Source: Hungatella sp. UBA4396
GTDB taxonomy: Bacteria > Bacillota > Clostridia > Lachnospirales > Lachnospiraceae
Reading direction: 5' to 3'
Length of the DNA: 64,000 nucleotides
Assembly (NCBI GenBank): GCA_002389905.1
Contig: DGRE01000045.1
Span: forward strand, 158,604 to 222,603
Shown here: positions 7,429-16,848 of the stretch, piece by piece
How positions within the stretch are numbered: the stretch's first letter is position 1
Layout of the letters: the number at the start of each line of letters is the position of its first letter
Program-made: the position numbers and the translations under genes
Notes under the pieces: generated by a model
What the model was told of the DNA's origin: nothing
The model's input: the letters and a program-made list of their open reading frames with translations, nothing else
Database searches by the model: none

Positions 7429-8472
7429 ATGAAAAGAATTCGGGAATACGGCATTGAGATCGGAAACCTGGCTCCGGGGCCTCTCAACAAAATTACAGAC
7501 GTGGAGGGTGTTTTGGTGGGACATGAAACCTTGGACACGGAACATCACAAGACAGGAGTGACGGTTATCCTGCCGTGCCGGGACAATCCATTCGTGACAA
7601 AGCTGACCGCAGCCGCCTATGTTCACAACGGTTTTGGAAAGAGCCAGGGACTGGTTCAGCTGGAGGAGCTGGGAACCTTAGAAACGCCCATTGCCCTGAC
7701 CAATACTTTAAATGTAGGGAAGGTTCACGATGCCCTGGTGGATTTGATTCTGGAACAGTGCGCCGGGGAGGGGGTGGAAGTCACTTCTGTAAATCCGGTG
7801 GTGGGAGAGTGCAATGACTCTGTTTTAAACCGGATCAAGGACAGGCCTGTTGGGACAGAGGAAGTGAGACGGGCGGTAAAGGCGGCAGAAAAGGATTTTA
7901 AAGAAGGAGCCGTAGGAGCGGGCTGCGGCACGGTCTGTTTCGGCTTAAAGGGAGGGATCGGATCTGCCTCCAGACGGTTTGAAATTGGGGGAGAAACTTA
8001 TACCCTTGGAGCGCTGGTCCAGTCCAATTTCGGAAGTACGGAAGATCTTATGATCAATGGCAGGCCGGTGGGCAAGGAAATTGTCTCCCTTACAGAGCCT
8101 GCAGTTCTTGACCGGGGCTCCATTATGGTCATCGTGGCGACAGATCTGCCGGTTTCTGACCGCCAGCTAAAGAGGATTTTAAAACGGGCCGGGGCAGGGC
8201 TTTCCAGGACAGGGTCCTTTATGGGTCATGGAAGCGGGGATATTGTCATCGGCTTTACCACGGCAAACCGGATACCGGAAAAAGTGGAAAAAGAACTGCT
8301 GACTCTCCGGATTCTTAAAGAAGAAGCTCTGGAAACGGCCTTTCGGGCCGCGGCAGAGGCTACGGAGGAAGCAGTTCTCAATTCTCTTGCCATGGCTAAA
8401 ACCATGACGGGATATAGGGGGAAGGTGAAGCATTCCCTGACGGACTTATGGCTTTCTAAGCTGCACTGCTAA
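7429..8472 (+). CDS. P1 family peptidase (DmpA/BapA type, MEROPS S58)
   Basis: An Ntn-hydrolase-type aminopeptidase that matures by cutting itself. The family cuts before a Ser preceding an (I)xVVATDxPL motif. Here that is Gly230-Ser231 in DRGSIMVIVATDLPVS, so the predicted chains are about 230 and 117 residues. Other family features are the N-terminal ITDVEGVLVGHETL, the NTLNVGKVHDA and NPVVGECND stretches, the GCGTVCFGLKGGIGSASR region, and GSFMGHGSGDIVIGFTT after the nucleophile. Substrates of the family include N-terminal D-Ala amides and beta-amino-acid peptides. The ATG follows AAAGAAAGGGAAAC. It is cytoplasmic, with no signal peptide. Confidence 0.92.
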   Translation: MKRIREYGIEIGNLAPGPLNKITDVEGVLVGHETLDTEHHKTGVTVILPCRDNPFVTKLTAAAYVHNGFGKSQGLVQLEELGTLETPIALTNTLNVGKVHDALVDLILEQCAGEGVEVTSVNPVVGECNDSVLNRIKDRPVGTEEVRRAVKAAEKDFKEGAVGAGCGTVCFGLKGGIGSASRRFEIGGETYTLGALVQSNFGSTEDLMINGRPVGKEIVSLTEPAVLDRGSIMVIVATDLPVSDRQLKRILKRAGAGLSRTGSFMGHGSGDIVIGFTTANRIPEKVEKELLTLRILKEEALETAFRAAAEATEEAVLNSLAMAKTMTGYRGKVKHSLTDLWLSKLHC

Positions 8473-8476
8473 ATTG

Positions 8477-8731
8477 TCAATCAAAGTTCGCGTGGAAGAT
8501 CCCGTCTGGGGTGTGGATGTCGATGGCGCTTAAGTTGAACTGGTCTTCAAAAATCTGGATTTTATATTCAAAGAAGGTGTCGTCTGTCTTCTTAGACATA
8601 AACACATAAGCACCAGGCTCCTTGTCCTCAATTTCATCGCAGATTTCCTCGTAAATCTCATCCCCTTTGACAGGGCTTTCATAGCCGGCAGCCCGGATTA
8701 TTTCTTCAATGGCCTGGTAAATCTCTTCCAT
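8477..8731 (-). CDS. 84-residue acidic conserved hypothetical protein
   Basis: The protein runs MEEIYQAIEEIIRAAGYESP to TPDGIFHANFD. It is strongly acidic, with an N-terminal helix and a beta-rich C-terminal half (YVFMSKKTDDTFFEYKIQIF). The open frame extends 23 codons further up, but GAGGTG eight bases before the ATG at 8731 favours the short form. It is convergent with the P1 peptidase, with four bases between the stop codons. No domain recognised. Confidence 0.75.
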   Translation of the reverse strand: MEEIYQAIEEIIRAAGYESPVKGDEIYEEICDEIEDKEPGAYVFMSKKTDDTFFEYKIQIFEDQFNLSAIDIHTPDGIFHANFD

Positions 8732-8807
8732 AAAACAGCACCTCATTTCTCGTTGATTGAATACAGGTACTATTATAAACAATCTTTTCCTCAGCCGCAA
8801 GAACTAC

Positions 8808-8835
8808 TTGAATCTTCTTAAAGAGGGTGTATAAT
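8808..8835 (+). promoter_or_regulatory. Promoter of hemB
   Basis: TTGAAT (8808-8813), a 16-base spacer, and TATAAT (8830-8835), 30 bases before the start codon. Confidence 0.75.
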
Positions 8836-8864
8836 AGACAAGAATAAAAAGGAGAGATTTGGAC

Positions 8865-9848
8865 ATGAATTTATTAAACAGGCCCAGAAGATTGAGAACC
8901 TCAGATTCTTTGAGGAAAATGGTCCGGGAAACCAGAATTTCTAAGGAGTCTTTGATCTATCCTCTGTTTGCAGTAGACGGAGAGGGGATTGTGGAAGAGA
9001 TCCCATCCATGGAAGGCCAGTACCGCTACAGCGTGGACCGGCTTTCTGTCATTATGGACCGGCTTATGGAGGCCGGTGTGGAAAAGATTCTTTTGTTTGG
9101 GATTCCGGCCCATAAAGACGGCTACGGAAGCCAGGCTTATGATGAAAACGGGATTATTCAGCGGGCTGTCCGCTATATCAGGGAATATTACCCGTCTGTA
9201 TACGTGATTACTGATGTGTGTATGTGCGAGTACACCTCCCACGGCCACTGCGGAATTCTGGATGGGGAGTACGTGGACAATGATAAGACTCTGGAATATT
9301 TAAACCGTATCGCCCTGTCCCATGTGAGGGCCGGAGCTCATATGGTGGCCCCTTCAGATATGATGGATGGGCGGATCGGTGCCATGAGGCAGGCCCTTGA
9401 TGAGGCGGGATTTGAGACAGTACCTGTTATGGCTTATTCAGCCAAGTATGCCTCCGCCTTTTACGGACCTTTCCGGGAGGCAGCCGGATCGGCTCCTGCT
9501 TTTGGGGACCGGAAAAGCTATCAGATGGATTACCACAACCGGAAAGAGGCATTAAAGGAAGTGAAGCTGGATATAGAGGAAGGGGCTGATATCGTGATGG
9601 TAAAGCCTGCTCTTTCCTATCTGGACATCATCAGGGAGGTGGCTGACCGCCATGACCTTCCGGTGGCTGCATACAGCGTCAGCGGGGAATATGCCATGAT
9701 AAAGGCAGCAGCAAAAGCCGGCCATATTGATGAAGAGAAAGTTATGTGTGAATCAGCGGTCAGCATATACCGGGCCGGTGCGGACATTCTCATCACCTAT
9801 TATGCTATGGAGCTTGCCGGCTGCATGGACCAGGGAAAAATAGGCTGA
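8865..9848 (+). CDS. hemB: Delta-aminolevulinic acid dehydratase (porphobilinogen synthase)
   Basis: Condenses two 5-aminolevulinate molecules to porphobilinogen, an early step to siroheme, heme and cobalamin. The length of 327 residues is typical. The Schiff-base lysines are Lys194 (AYSAKYASAFYGPFR) and Lys247 (VMVKPALSYLD). The zinc-type active-site cysteines are in DVCMCEYTSHGHCG. An in-frame TTG at 8859 is only four bases from the GGAG box, so the ATG at 8865 is the better start. The gene stands alone with its own promoter; no other tetrapyrrole gene is in the window. Its stop codon abuts that of the convergent PHP gene (TGATCA). Confidence 0.96.
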   Translation: MNLLNRPRRLRTSDSLRKMVRETRISKESLIYPLFAVDGEGIVEEIPSMEGQYRYSVDRLSVIMDRLMEAGVEKILLFGIPAHKDGYGSQAYDENGIIQRAVRYIREYYPSVYVITDVCMCEYTSHGHCGILDGEYVDNDKTLEYLNRIALSHVRAGAHMVAPSDMMDGRIGAMRQALDEAGFETVPVMAYSAKYASAFYGPFREAAGSAPAFGDRKSYQMDYHNRKEALKEVKLDIEEGADIVMVKPALSYLDIIREVADRHDLPVAAYSVSGEYAMIKAAAKAGHIDEEKVMCESAVSIYRAGADILITYYAMELAGCMDQGKIG

Positions 9849-10703
9849 TCAAAGCCCTTTCTCCCGGCGGGCATTTTTGATGTCGTCAAGGAGCAGTGAG
9901 GTGATGCGCAGACCTCCCCGGCCGCTTCCAATGGAGATATCAGGCTTATTGTCTCCGTGAAAATCGGAACCGCCTGTGGGAAATAAGCCGTATTGGAGGG
10001 CCAGCTTCTTCAGCTTTCCGCTTTCGTGCTGGTTGTTGGAGGAGTGGTAGACCTCTAAGCCGTGAAGGCCCAGGGAGGTTAAATGGCAGACCAGTTCTTC
10101 CGTTTTCTGATCGCCCAGCCGGTATTGGTATGGATGGGCCAGGACAGGGGAAGCCTTGGAGCCGGTGAGGATTTTCATGGCATATTCCGGGGTGATCTCT
10201 TCCTTGGGAGGGCAGTATGGTCCGCCGTAGTTCAGGTATTTCCGAAAGGCCTGATCCATGGTTTTGACGTAGCCCTTTTCCATGAGAAGCCGGGCTATAT
10301 GGGCTCTGGTTATGACGGCTCCCGGATTTTTTTCCAGAATTTCCTCCAGAGTCAAGTCCATGCCCGCCTCCTGAAACCGGAGCATCATGGTTTCGTTGCG
10401 CTTGTCCCGGATGAGCCTTAAGCTCTCGGCTGCTGCGCGAAACTCCTGGTCGTCAGGATTGACGTAAAGCCCCAGAATATGGATTTCCTTTCCCTGGTAT
10501 ACGCAGGAAATCTCAATTCCCGGAATGATCTCAATAGGAAGTCCGGCGGCAGCAGCCTGAGCCTCAGGAATGCCGGAAATGGTGTCGTGGTCGGTCAGGG
10601 CCATGGCTGAGAGCCCTTTTTCCACAGCCAGGGCCACCACCTGGGAGGGCGTATAAGTGCCATCTGAAGCATTTGAGTGAACGTGCAGATCGATGAATTT
10701 CAT
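9849..10703 (-). CDS. PHP-domain phosphoesterase
   Basis: A 284-residue metal-dependent phosphoesterase of the PHP superfamily (YciV/TrpH-like). The four PHP metal motifs are visible: DLHVHSNASDGT (residues 4-15), ALTDHDT, HPYQY in the middle, and GGSDFHGDNKP near the C-terminus. The RNase AM (YciV) group releases nucleotides from RNA 5' ends or from 3',5'-bisphosphates; assignment within the family is inferred. The open frame extends 23 codons upstream, but AGGAGG seven bases before the ATG at 10703 sets the start. Confidence 0.9.
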   Translation of the reverse strand: MKFIDLHVHSNASDGTYTPSQVVALAVEKGLSAMALTDHDTISGIPEAQAAAAGLPIEIIPGIEISCVYQGKEIHILGLYVNPDDQEFRAAAESLRLIRDKRNETMMLRFQEAGMDLTLEEILEKNPGAVITRAHIARLLMEKGYVKTMDQAFRKYLNYGGPYCPPKEEITPEYAMKILTGSKASPVLAHPYQYRLGDQKTEELVCHLTSLGLHGLEVYHSSNNQHESGKLKKLALQYGLFPTGGSDFHGDNKPDISIGSGRGGLRITSLLLDDIKNARREKGL

Positions 10704-10865
10704 AAGAACCTCCTGAAGGGAATTTTTAGTAAAGTCCGCGGACTTATTTATGAAAAGGTTTGATAACAACATAGTAACATATTCTTAACATTTTGTAAAA
10801 TTCAGCGTAACCAAAGGCGGAGATTTGAAAATTCATAAAATCGTAATGGAATTTTCCACAAAATA

Positions 10866-10874
10866 TGGTATACT
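10866..10874 (+). promoter_or_regulatory. Extended -10 promoter of the VanW gene
   Basis: TGG-TATACT at 10866-10874 forms an extended -10; the upstream -35 is weak (TGGAAT at 10847). Confidence 0.45.
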
Positions 10875-10917
10875 AGTCCATGTAATACCACATAATCATG
10901 TAAAAAGGTGAAGATAG

Positions 10918-12612
10918 ATGAGTCAAGTGAATGACAGACAAAAAAGCGCAGTAAGAACCTCCTCCCGGACGTCCGGCTCAAGGAGTCAGTCAGGGACAAG
11001 CCGCAGACAGGGGCAGTCCTACCGGAGCAGCGGTACGCCGGGCAGAAGAGGAAAAAAGAGAAAAAGAGGCCCTGAATACAATGTTACCAGAGTAGTGAGG
11101 ATACTTCTTTTCGCTGCGTCCGCCATAGTTCTTGTTATGGCTGCCTCAAAGTACTTAGAGGCAGCAAATGCCAAAGAGGGGTCGGCAGAGACATCAGCAA
11201 CTCTGGAAACAGAGCTTCAGAAAGAGGTTACGGTAGACGGAATTTCCATTGCGGGAATGTCCAGGGAAGAAGCCTTGGCCGCCATTGAAAAGCAGTATCA
11301 GTGGGGGATGAAGGTCACTTACCAGGATGAAGAATACGAACTGAAAAATCTGCTGGACAGTAAGGTGAAAAGCCTGCTGGAGGAGATTTATACAGGGGAG
11401 GCAAAGGAAAGCTATACCCTTGATATGACCGGCCTGGAAGACGCCGTTCAGACCGAGGTGCAGGCCATTGCCGCCAAATGGGATGTGGCTCCGAAAAACG
11501 GCTCCATATCAGGCTTTGATAAGGCGAGCGGATCATTTGTCTACTCCGGAGAGAAAAACGGAGTTGTCATTGATCAGGACAAGCTGGCCGCTGACATTCA
11601 GACCCAGCTCAAGGCGAAGAACTTTACTACGGTGATTGCTGCTTCCGCCAATGAAGTGGCCCCCAAGATCACCGAGGCCCAGGCCAAGGAGATGTATAAG
11701 GTTATCGGAACTTATACCACCACCACCACAGCCAACAAGGACCGGAACAAGAACATTGAACTGGCTGCCGATGCTTTAAACGGAATGATTCTCCAGCCGG
11801 GAGAGACATTTTCCTTTAATAATGCCACAGGAGAGCGTTCGACGGCAAAGGGCTACCGTCCGGCCGGTGCATATTTAAACGGGGTTCTGGTCGAAGAACC
11901 GGGAGGCGGCGTATGTCAGGTTTCTTCTACCCTGTATAATGCAGTGGTATTTGCGGGACTGACTACCACGGAGCGCCATGCTCACAGCTATGAGCCCAGC
12001 TATGTGACGCCGGGAGAGGATGCTATGGTAAGCTTTGGCGGTCCTGATATGAAATTTGTCAACAATTCTTCCTGCGCCGTTGCCATAAGGGCCAGCTTTG
12101 CGGACAGGAAGCTGAAGATATCCGTTGTGGGAATTCCCATTCTGGAGGAGGGAGTCACCCTTTCCATGTCTTCCACAAAGACAGGGGAACTGGCTGCTCC
12201 GGCACCGGTTTATGAAGAGGACCAGACCTTAGAGGCCGGAGTGGAGAAGATAGAGAAGGCTGAAACAAAGGGAAGCCGGTGGGTGACCAATATGGTTACG
12301 AAAAAAGATGGAGTTGTGGTAAGCGATGAATTCTTCCATAACAGCACTTACCGCGGAAAGCCTGCCACCATTAAGCGGAATACGTCCGGTGTGGTCATAC
12401 CGGCTACTGACGGATCAGAGGGCGCTTCTGAAGGCAGCGGAGAAAATCCGGCCACAGTGACTGAGGCTCCGGGACCTGGAAATAACGAAACCACAGGCGG
12501 CGTCACGACGGTTCCTAAAGAGACGGAAAATCCGGATCAGGGAACAACTCCTGTACCCCAAGGGCCGGGAGAAGACGGCGGGTCGTCCATCATTCAGCCG
12601 AACCCATTTTAG
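10918..12612 (+). CDS. VanW family membrane-anchored cell-wall protein
   Basis: A 564-residue protein with a very basic Ser/Arg-rich cytoplasmic N-terminus (1-55) and one membrane span near 57-78 (VVRILLFAASAIVLVMAA). An extracytoplasmic stretch at about 100-250 resembles the peptidoglycan-binding-4 domain that often precedes VanW. The VanW core at about 285-400 contains GERSTAKGYRPAGAYLNG, GGGVCQVSSTLYNA and ERHAHSY. A 60-residue Pro/Gly/Thr/Glu tail may be a wall-spanning linker. The VanW domain occurs in some glycopeptide-resistance clusters, but no van ligase is here and most clostridial homologues have no such link. It is a single gene ended by a clear terminator. Confidence 0.88.
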   Translation: MSQVNDRQKSAVRTSSRTSGSRSQSGTSRRQGQSYRSSGTPGRRGKKRKRGPEYNVTRVVRILLFAASAIVLVMAASKYLEAANAKEGSAETSATLETELQKEVTVDGISIAGMSREEALAAIEKQYQWGMKVTYQDEEYELKNLLDSKVKSLLEEIYTGEAKESYTLDMTGLEDAVQTEVQAIAAKWDVAPKNGSISGFDKASGSFVYSGEKNGVVIDQDKLAADIQTQLKAKNFTTVIAASANEVAPKITEAQAKEMYKVIGTYTTTTTANKDRNKNIELAADALNGMILQPGETFSFNNATGERSTAKGYRPAGAYLNGVLVEEPGGGVCQVSSTLYNAVVFAGLTTTERHAHSYEPSYVTPGEDAMVSFGGPDMKFVNNSSCAVAIRASFADRKLKISVVGIPILEEGVTLSMSSTKTGELAAPAPVYEEDQTLEAGVEKIEKAETKGSRWVTNMVTKKDGVVVSDEFFHNSTYRGKPATIKRNTSGVVIPATDGSEGASEGSGENPATVTEAPGPGNNETTGGVTTVPKETENPDQGTTPVPQGPGEDGGSSIIQPNPF

Positions 12613-12634
12613 AGGTTTGTAAAGGAAAATTGGA

Positions 12635-12670
12635 CAGGATCGGGCAAATATTGACCCCGATCCTGTTTTT
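12635..12670 (+). terminator. Terminator after VanW gene
   Basis: CAGGATCGGG pairs with CCCGATCCTG around an 11-base loop, followed by five T. Confidence 0.92.
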
Positions 12671-12715
12671 ATGCGATTGTTTTTAAAATAATACTTAATT
12701 TTCCAGTTTTAATAT

Positions 12716-12743
12716 TTGCTTTTTGTTAAATAATTGTTATAAT
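12716..12743 (+). promoter_or_regulatory. Promoter of nifJ
   Basis: TTGCTT (12716-12721), a 16-base spacer, and TATAAT (12738-12743). A 71-base leader follows before the AGGAGG and ATG. Confidence 0.65.
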
Positions 12744-12814
12744 AATCTAAGGTCACTTTCCCAAAAGGGAATACTAATTGATATATTATTCACATTTGCA
12801 GGAGGAAATCAAGA

Positions 12815-15800
12815 ATGGCAAGAAAAATGAAAACCATGGATGGTAACCATGCAGCAGCACATGCGTCTTATGCATTTACTGATGTAGCGGCTATTTATCC
12901 GATTACCCCATCCTCACCTATGGCAGAGGCTTCAGATGAGTGGGCAACAGACGGAAGAATCAATATTTTCGGACAGACGGTACAGATTACAGAGATGCAG
13001 TCTGAGGCAGGTGCTGCCGGTGCGGTACACGGCTCCTTATCAGCAGGTGCGCTGACTACCACCTATACAGCTTCCCAGGGTCTGTTACTTATGATCCCAA
13101 ACCTTTATAAGATCGCAGGCGAGCAGCTTCCAGGCGTAATCAACGTATCCGCCCGTGCCATTGCCAGCCATGCTTTGTCTATCTTTGGTGACCATTCCGA
13201 CGTATATGCATGCCGTCAGACCGGCTGCGCTATGCTTTGCGAATCCAGCGTACAGGAAGTTATGGACTTAACTCCGGTTGCTCATATGGCAGCTTTGGAC
13301 GGGAAAGTTCCTTTTATCAATTTCTTCGACGGTTTCCGTACATCTCATGAGATCCAGAAGATCGAAACATGGGATTATGAGGATTTAAAAGAGATGGTAA
13401 ACATGGACGCTGTGGATGCATTCCGCCGCCATGCTTTGAATCCAAACCATCCATGCCAGAGAGGTTCCGCTCAGAACCCTGATATCTTCTTCCAGGCAAG
13501 AGAAGCATGTAATCCGTATTACGATGCTCTGCCGGCAGTTGTTCAGAAATATATGGACAAGGTAAACGCAAAGATCGGTACTGACTATAAGCTGTTTAAC
13601 TATTACGGAGCTGCTGATGCAGATCATGTAATCATTTCTATGGGTTCTGTGAATGAAACCATTGATGAAACCATTGATTATTTAACTGCGGCAGGCAGCA
13701 AGGTAGGTGTTGTGAAGGTTCGTCTTTACAGACCATTCTGTGCAGAAGCTCTTATCGATGCAATTCCTGATACAGTTAAGACTATTTCCGTATTGGACAG
13801 AACAAAAGAGCCAGGTTCCTTAGGCGAGCCTTTATACCTGGATGTAGTTGCTGCCCTCAGAGGAACCAAGTTTGATCAGGTGAAGATTTTAACCGGACGT
13901 TACGGCTTAGGATCCAAGGATACCACACCTGCTCAGATCGTAGCAGTTTACAACAACGAGGAGAAATCTCCGTTCACCATCGGTATTGTGGATGATGTAA
14001 CACACCTTTCCCTTGATGCAGGCGATCCTATCGTTACTACTCCGGAAGGAACCACAAACTGTAAGTTCTGGGGTCTTGGTGCAGACGGTACCGTAGGCGC
14101 TAACAAGAACTCCATTAAGATCATCGGTGACAACACAGATATGTACGCTCAGGCTTACTTTGACTATGATTCCAAGAAGTCCGGCGGCATTACCATGTCT
14201 CACCTTCGTTTCGGACATGAGCCGATTAAGTCCACTTATCTGATCCGTCGGGCTAACTTTGTGGCTTGCCATAATCCTGCTTATATCCGTAAATACAACA
14301 TGGTTCAGGAACTGGTTGACGGAGGAGTTTTCCTGCTCAACTGCCCATGGGATGCAGAAAGTCTTGAGAAGCATCTTCCCGGACAGGTTAAGAAGTATAT
14401 TGCTGATCACAATATCAAATTCTACACCATTGACGGTGTGAAAATCGGTATTGAGACAGGCATGGGTGCTACCCGTATCAACACCATCCTTCAGTCCGCA
14501 TTCTTTGAGCTGACCGGAATCATTCCTGCTGAAAAGGCAAATGAACTGATGAAGGCTGCTGCTCAGGCAACCTACGGACGTAAGGGTGAAGAAATTGTTA
14601 AGAAGAACTGGGCTGCTATCGATGCAGGCGCAAAGAACATCGTTAAGATTGAAGTTCCGGAAAGCTGGAAGAACTGCGAAGACGAAGGTCTGGATTATAT
14701 GCTTGTAGGTGAAGGAAGAGGCGATGTAGTAAACTTTGTCAATAACATTCAGACAAAGGTAAGCGCTCAGCAGGGTGATACACTTCCTGTATCCGCATTC
14801 AGCGATTATGTTGACGGTTCCACACCATCCGGCTCCTCTGCATACGAGAAGCGCGGTATTGCAGTTACCATTCCAGGCTGGAAGCCTGAAAACTGTATTC
14901 AGTGTAACTTCTGTTCCTATGTATGTCCGCATGCAGTTATCCGTCCAGTTGCTATGACTGAAGAAGAAGCAGCTGCAAAACCGGAAGGAATGCAGACACT
15001 CGCTATGACAGGTATGCCAGGATATCAGTTCAGCATCACTGTATCAGGCTTTGACTGTACAGGCTGCGGTTCCTGTGCCAATGTTTGCCCTGGAAAGAAG
15101 GGCGAAAAGGCTCTTGTTATGGTTGATATGGAAGCTAACGTTGCTGCAAAGCAGAAGGAATTTGACTTCGGTCAGACTGTACCGATCAAGCAGGATGTTA
15201 TTGAAAAATTTAAAGAGTCAAGCGTTAAGGGAAGCCAGTTCAAGAAGCCGCTTCTTGAGTTCTCAGGCGCATGTGCAGGCTGCGGCGAGACTCCTTACGC
15301 AAAGCTGGTTACCCAGTTATTCGGCGACAGAATGTATATTGCAAATGCTACAGGCTGTTCCTCCATCTGGGGTAACTCTGCACCATCCACACCTTACACC
15401 GTAAATGCAAAGGGACAGGGTCCTGCATGGTCCAACTCTCTGTTTGAGGACAATGCTGAGTTTGGTTACGGTATGCTTCTGGCTCAGACTTCTTTAAGAA
15501 ACGGCTTAAAGGCTAAGATTGAGGAAGTTATGAACTCTGATCAGGCATCTGAGGAAGTAAAGGCTGCCTGCAAAGAGTATTTAGATACCTTTAGCATTGG
15601 CGCAACAAACGGTTCTGCAACAGACAAGCTGGTTGCAGCATTGGAAGGTGCTGACTGCGATACCTGCAAGGCTATTGCAAAAGACAAGGATTTCTTAGCT
15701 AAGAAATCTCAGTGGATCTTCGGCGGCGACGGCTGGGCATATGATATCGGCTTCGGCGGTCTTGACCACGTTCTTGCAAGCGGCAGAGATATTAACGTAA

Positions 15801-16354
15801 TGGTATTTGATACAGAGATTTACTCCAATACCGGCGGACAGTCTTCCAAGGCTACCAATACAGGCGCTGTTGCACAGTTTGCTGCAGGCGGTAAGGATAC
15901 CAAGAAGAAGGATCTGGCAGCAATTGCTATGAGCTATGGTTATGTATATGTGGCTCAGGTAGCTATGGGTGCTGATTATGCACAGACTGTTAAGGCTATT
16001 GCTGAGGCAGAGGCTTATCCAGGACCATCTTTGGTTATTGCTTATGCTCCATGTATCAGCCATGGTATCAAGAAGGGTATGTCCAAGGCTCAGACAGAAG
16101 AGAAACTGGCTGTTGAGTGCGGTTACTGGAACAACTTCCGCTTCAATCCTGAAGCTGAGAAGAAGTTCTCCTTAGACAGCAAGGTTCCTAATCTGGAAAA
16201 TTATGAGGAATTCTTAAAGGGTGAGGTTCGTTACTCTTCCCTGGCTATGAAGAATCCGGAGAGAGCTGCTGAATTGTTCGCTCAGAACAAGAAGTATGCT
16301 AAGGAAAAATTTGACCACCTTCAGAAGCTGGTTACTTTATACGGCAACGACTAA
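12815..16354 (+). CDS. nifJ: Pyruvate:ferredoxin (flavodoxin) oxidoreductase
   Basis: Oxidises pyruvate with CoA to acetyl-CoA and CO2 and reduces ferredoxin, the central step of clostridial fermentation. The 1179-residue single chain is the fused homodimeric type. Domains in order are: N-terminal pyruvate-binding domain (AAIYPITPSSPMAE), the CoA/transketolase C-like domain, the gamma-like region, a two-cluster ferredoxin insert near residues 690-765 (CIQCNFCSYVCPH and CTGCGSCANVCPG), then the TPP domain with CAGCGETPYAK, GGDGWAYDIGFGG and IYSNTGGQSSKAT. Codons are strongly biased to C/T-ending, highly expressed forms, unlike its neighbours. AGGAGG precedes the ATG. Confidence 0.98.
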   Translation: MARKMKTMDGNHAAAHASYAFTDVAAIYPITPSSPMAEASDEWATDGRINIFGQTVQITEMQSEAGAAGAVHGSLSAGALTTTYTASQGLLLMIPNLYKIAGEQLPGVINVSARAIASHALSIFGDHSDVYACRQTGCAMLCESSVQEVMDLTPVAHMAALDGKVPFINFFDGFRTSHEIQKIETWDYEDLKEMVNMDAVDAFRRHALNPNHPCQRGSAQNPDIFFQAREACNPYYDALPAVVQKYMDKVNAKIGTDYKLFNYYGAADADHVIISMGSVNETIDETIDYLTAAGSKVGVVKVRLYRPFCAEALIDAIPDTVKTISVLDRTKEPGSLGEPLYLDVVAALRGTKFDQVKILTGRYGLGSKDTTPAQIVAVYNNEEKSPFTIGIVDDVTHLSLDAGDPIVTTPEGTTNCKFWGLGADGTVGANKNSIKIIGDNTDMYAQAYFDYDSKKSGGITMSHLRFGHEPIKSTYLIRRANFVACHNPAYIRKYNMVQELVDGGVFLLNCPWDAESLEKHLPGQVKKYIADHNIKFYTIDGVKIGIETGMGATRINTILQSAFFELTGIIPAEKANELMKAAAQATYGRKGEEIVKKNWAAIDAGAKNIVKIEVPESWKNCEDEGLDYMLVGEGRGDVVNFVNNIQTKVSAQQGDTLPVSAFSDYVDGSTPSGSSAYEKRGIAVTIPGWKPENCIQCNFCSYVCPHAVIRPVAMTEEEAAAKPEGMQTLAMTGMPGYQFSITVSGFDCTGCGSCANVCPGKKGEKALVMVDMEANVAAKQKEFDFGQTVPIKQDVIEKFKESSVKGSQFKKPLLEFSGACAGCGETPYAKLVTQLFGDRMYIANATGCSSIWGNSAPSTPYTVNAKGQGPAWSNSLFEDNAEFGYGMLLAQTSLRNGLKAKIEEVMNSDQASEEVKAACKEYLDTFSIGATNGSATDKLVAALEGADCDTCKAIAKDKDFLAKKSQWIFGGDGWAYDIGFGGLDHVLASGRDINVMVFDTEIYSNTGGQSSKATNTGAVAQFAAGGKDTKKKDLAAIAMSYGYVYVAQVAMGADYAQTVKAIAEAEAYPGPSLVIAYAPCISHGIKKGMSKAQTEEKLAVECGYWNNFRFNPEAEKKFSLDSKVPNLENYEEFLKGEVRYSSLAMKNPERAAELFAQNKKYAKEKFDHLQKLVTLYGND

Positions 16355-16374
16355 TTGATATTTGTGTAATCATT

Positions 16375-16407
16375 ACAGCTCCGGATGAAACCATCCGGGG
16401 CTGTTTT
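16375..16407 (+). terminator. Terminator after nifJ
   Basis: ACAGCTCCGGATG and CATCCGGGGCTGT pair around AAAC, followed by TTTT. Confidence 0.85.
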
Positions 16408-16429
16408 AAGGTTATAAAAGGCGGGCAGC

Positions 16430-16478
16430 AAAAAACGCATCTCTGACAGGAAAAATATCTGTCAGGGATGCGTTTTTT
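16430..16478. terminator. Second hairpin, bidirectional, serving the minus-strand pair
   Basis: AAAAAACGCATCTCTGACAG pairs with CTGTCAGGGATGCGTTTTTT with one mismatch region, A-run on one side and T-run on the other. It lies 19 bases past the stop of the minus-strand DUF2085 gene. Confidence 0.88.
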
Positions 16479-16497
16479 AAAGTGAAAGGAACGGTTT

Positions 16498-16848
16498 TTA
16501 CAGCAAGTTGTACCCATATTGGTATGAAACAACTGCACCTGTAATGAAAAGATTAAAAAAACCGTATCCGAAAAGGATGCCTGTAAAAAATCTTCTGAAA
16601 TTCGTGCTTTCATATTTAGTAAGTAATTGGATGCCTCCGTCTAATGTCATTGGTACGAGAAAGCCTGCGGCATATAAGACTGGAAGACGGTAAATTACAT
16701 ATGTAACGCTTAATATAATCATTCCTGCTAATTCGCCGGTGCATCTTGCACAGATGGGAAATTGTTTTCCATGAAAGAAAAAGGAACGGTCCGCTCTGCA
16801 ATGGCAGCCGAATACAATAGGAAGTGACCGGTAGAGAAAACTCATCAT
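16498..16848 (-). CDS. DUF2085 membrane protein
   Basis: A 116-residue inner-membrane protein. The DUF2085 pattern is clear: CHCRADRSFFFHGKQFPICA followed by RCTGELAGM, i.e. a Cys-His-Cys site and a RCTG motif that could bind metal, then three hydrophobic helices. Function is unknown for the family. Its ATG overlaps the stop of the upstream zinc-ribbon gene (ATGA), so the two are translationally coupled. Confidence 0.85.
   Translation of the reverse strand: MMSFLYRSLPIVFGCHCRADRSFFFHGKQFPICARCTGELAGMIILSVTYVIYRLPVLYAAGFLVPMTLDGGIQLLTKYESTNFRRFFTGILFGYGFFNLFITGAVVSYQYGYNLL

Noticed and set aside
13907..14932. A 341-codon minus-strand frame within nifJ
   Set aside because: It lies wholly antisense to a gene with clear motifs throughout, and its product has no recognisable domain. 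The strong codon bias of nifJ explains the missing stops.
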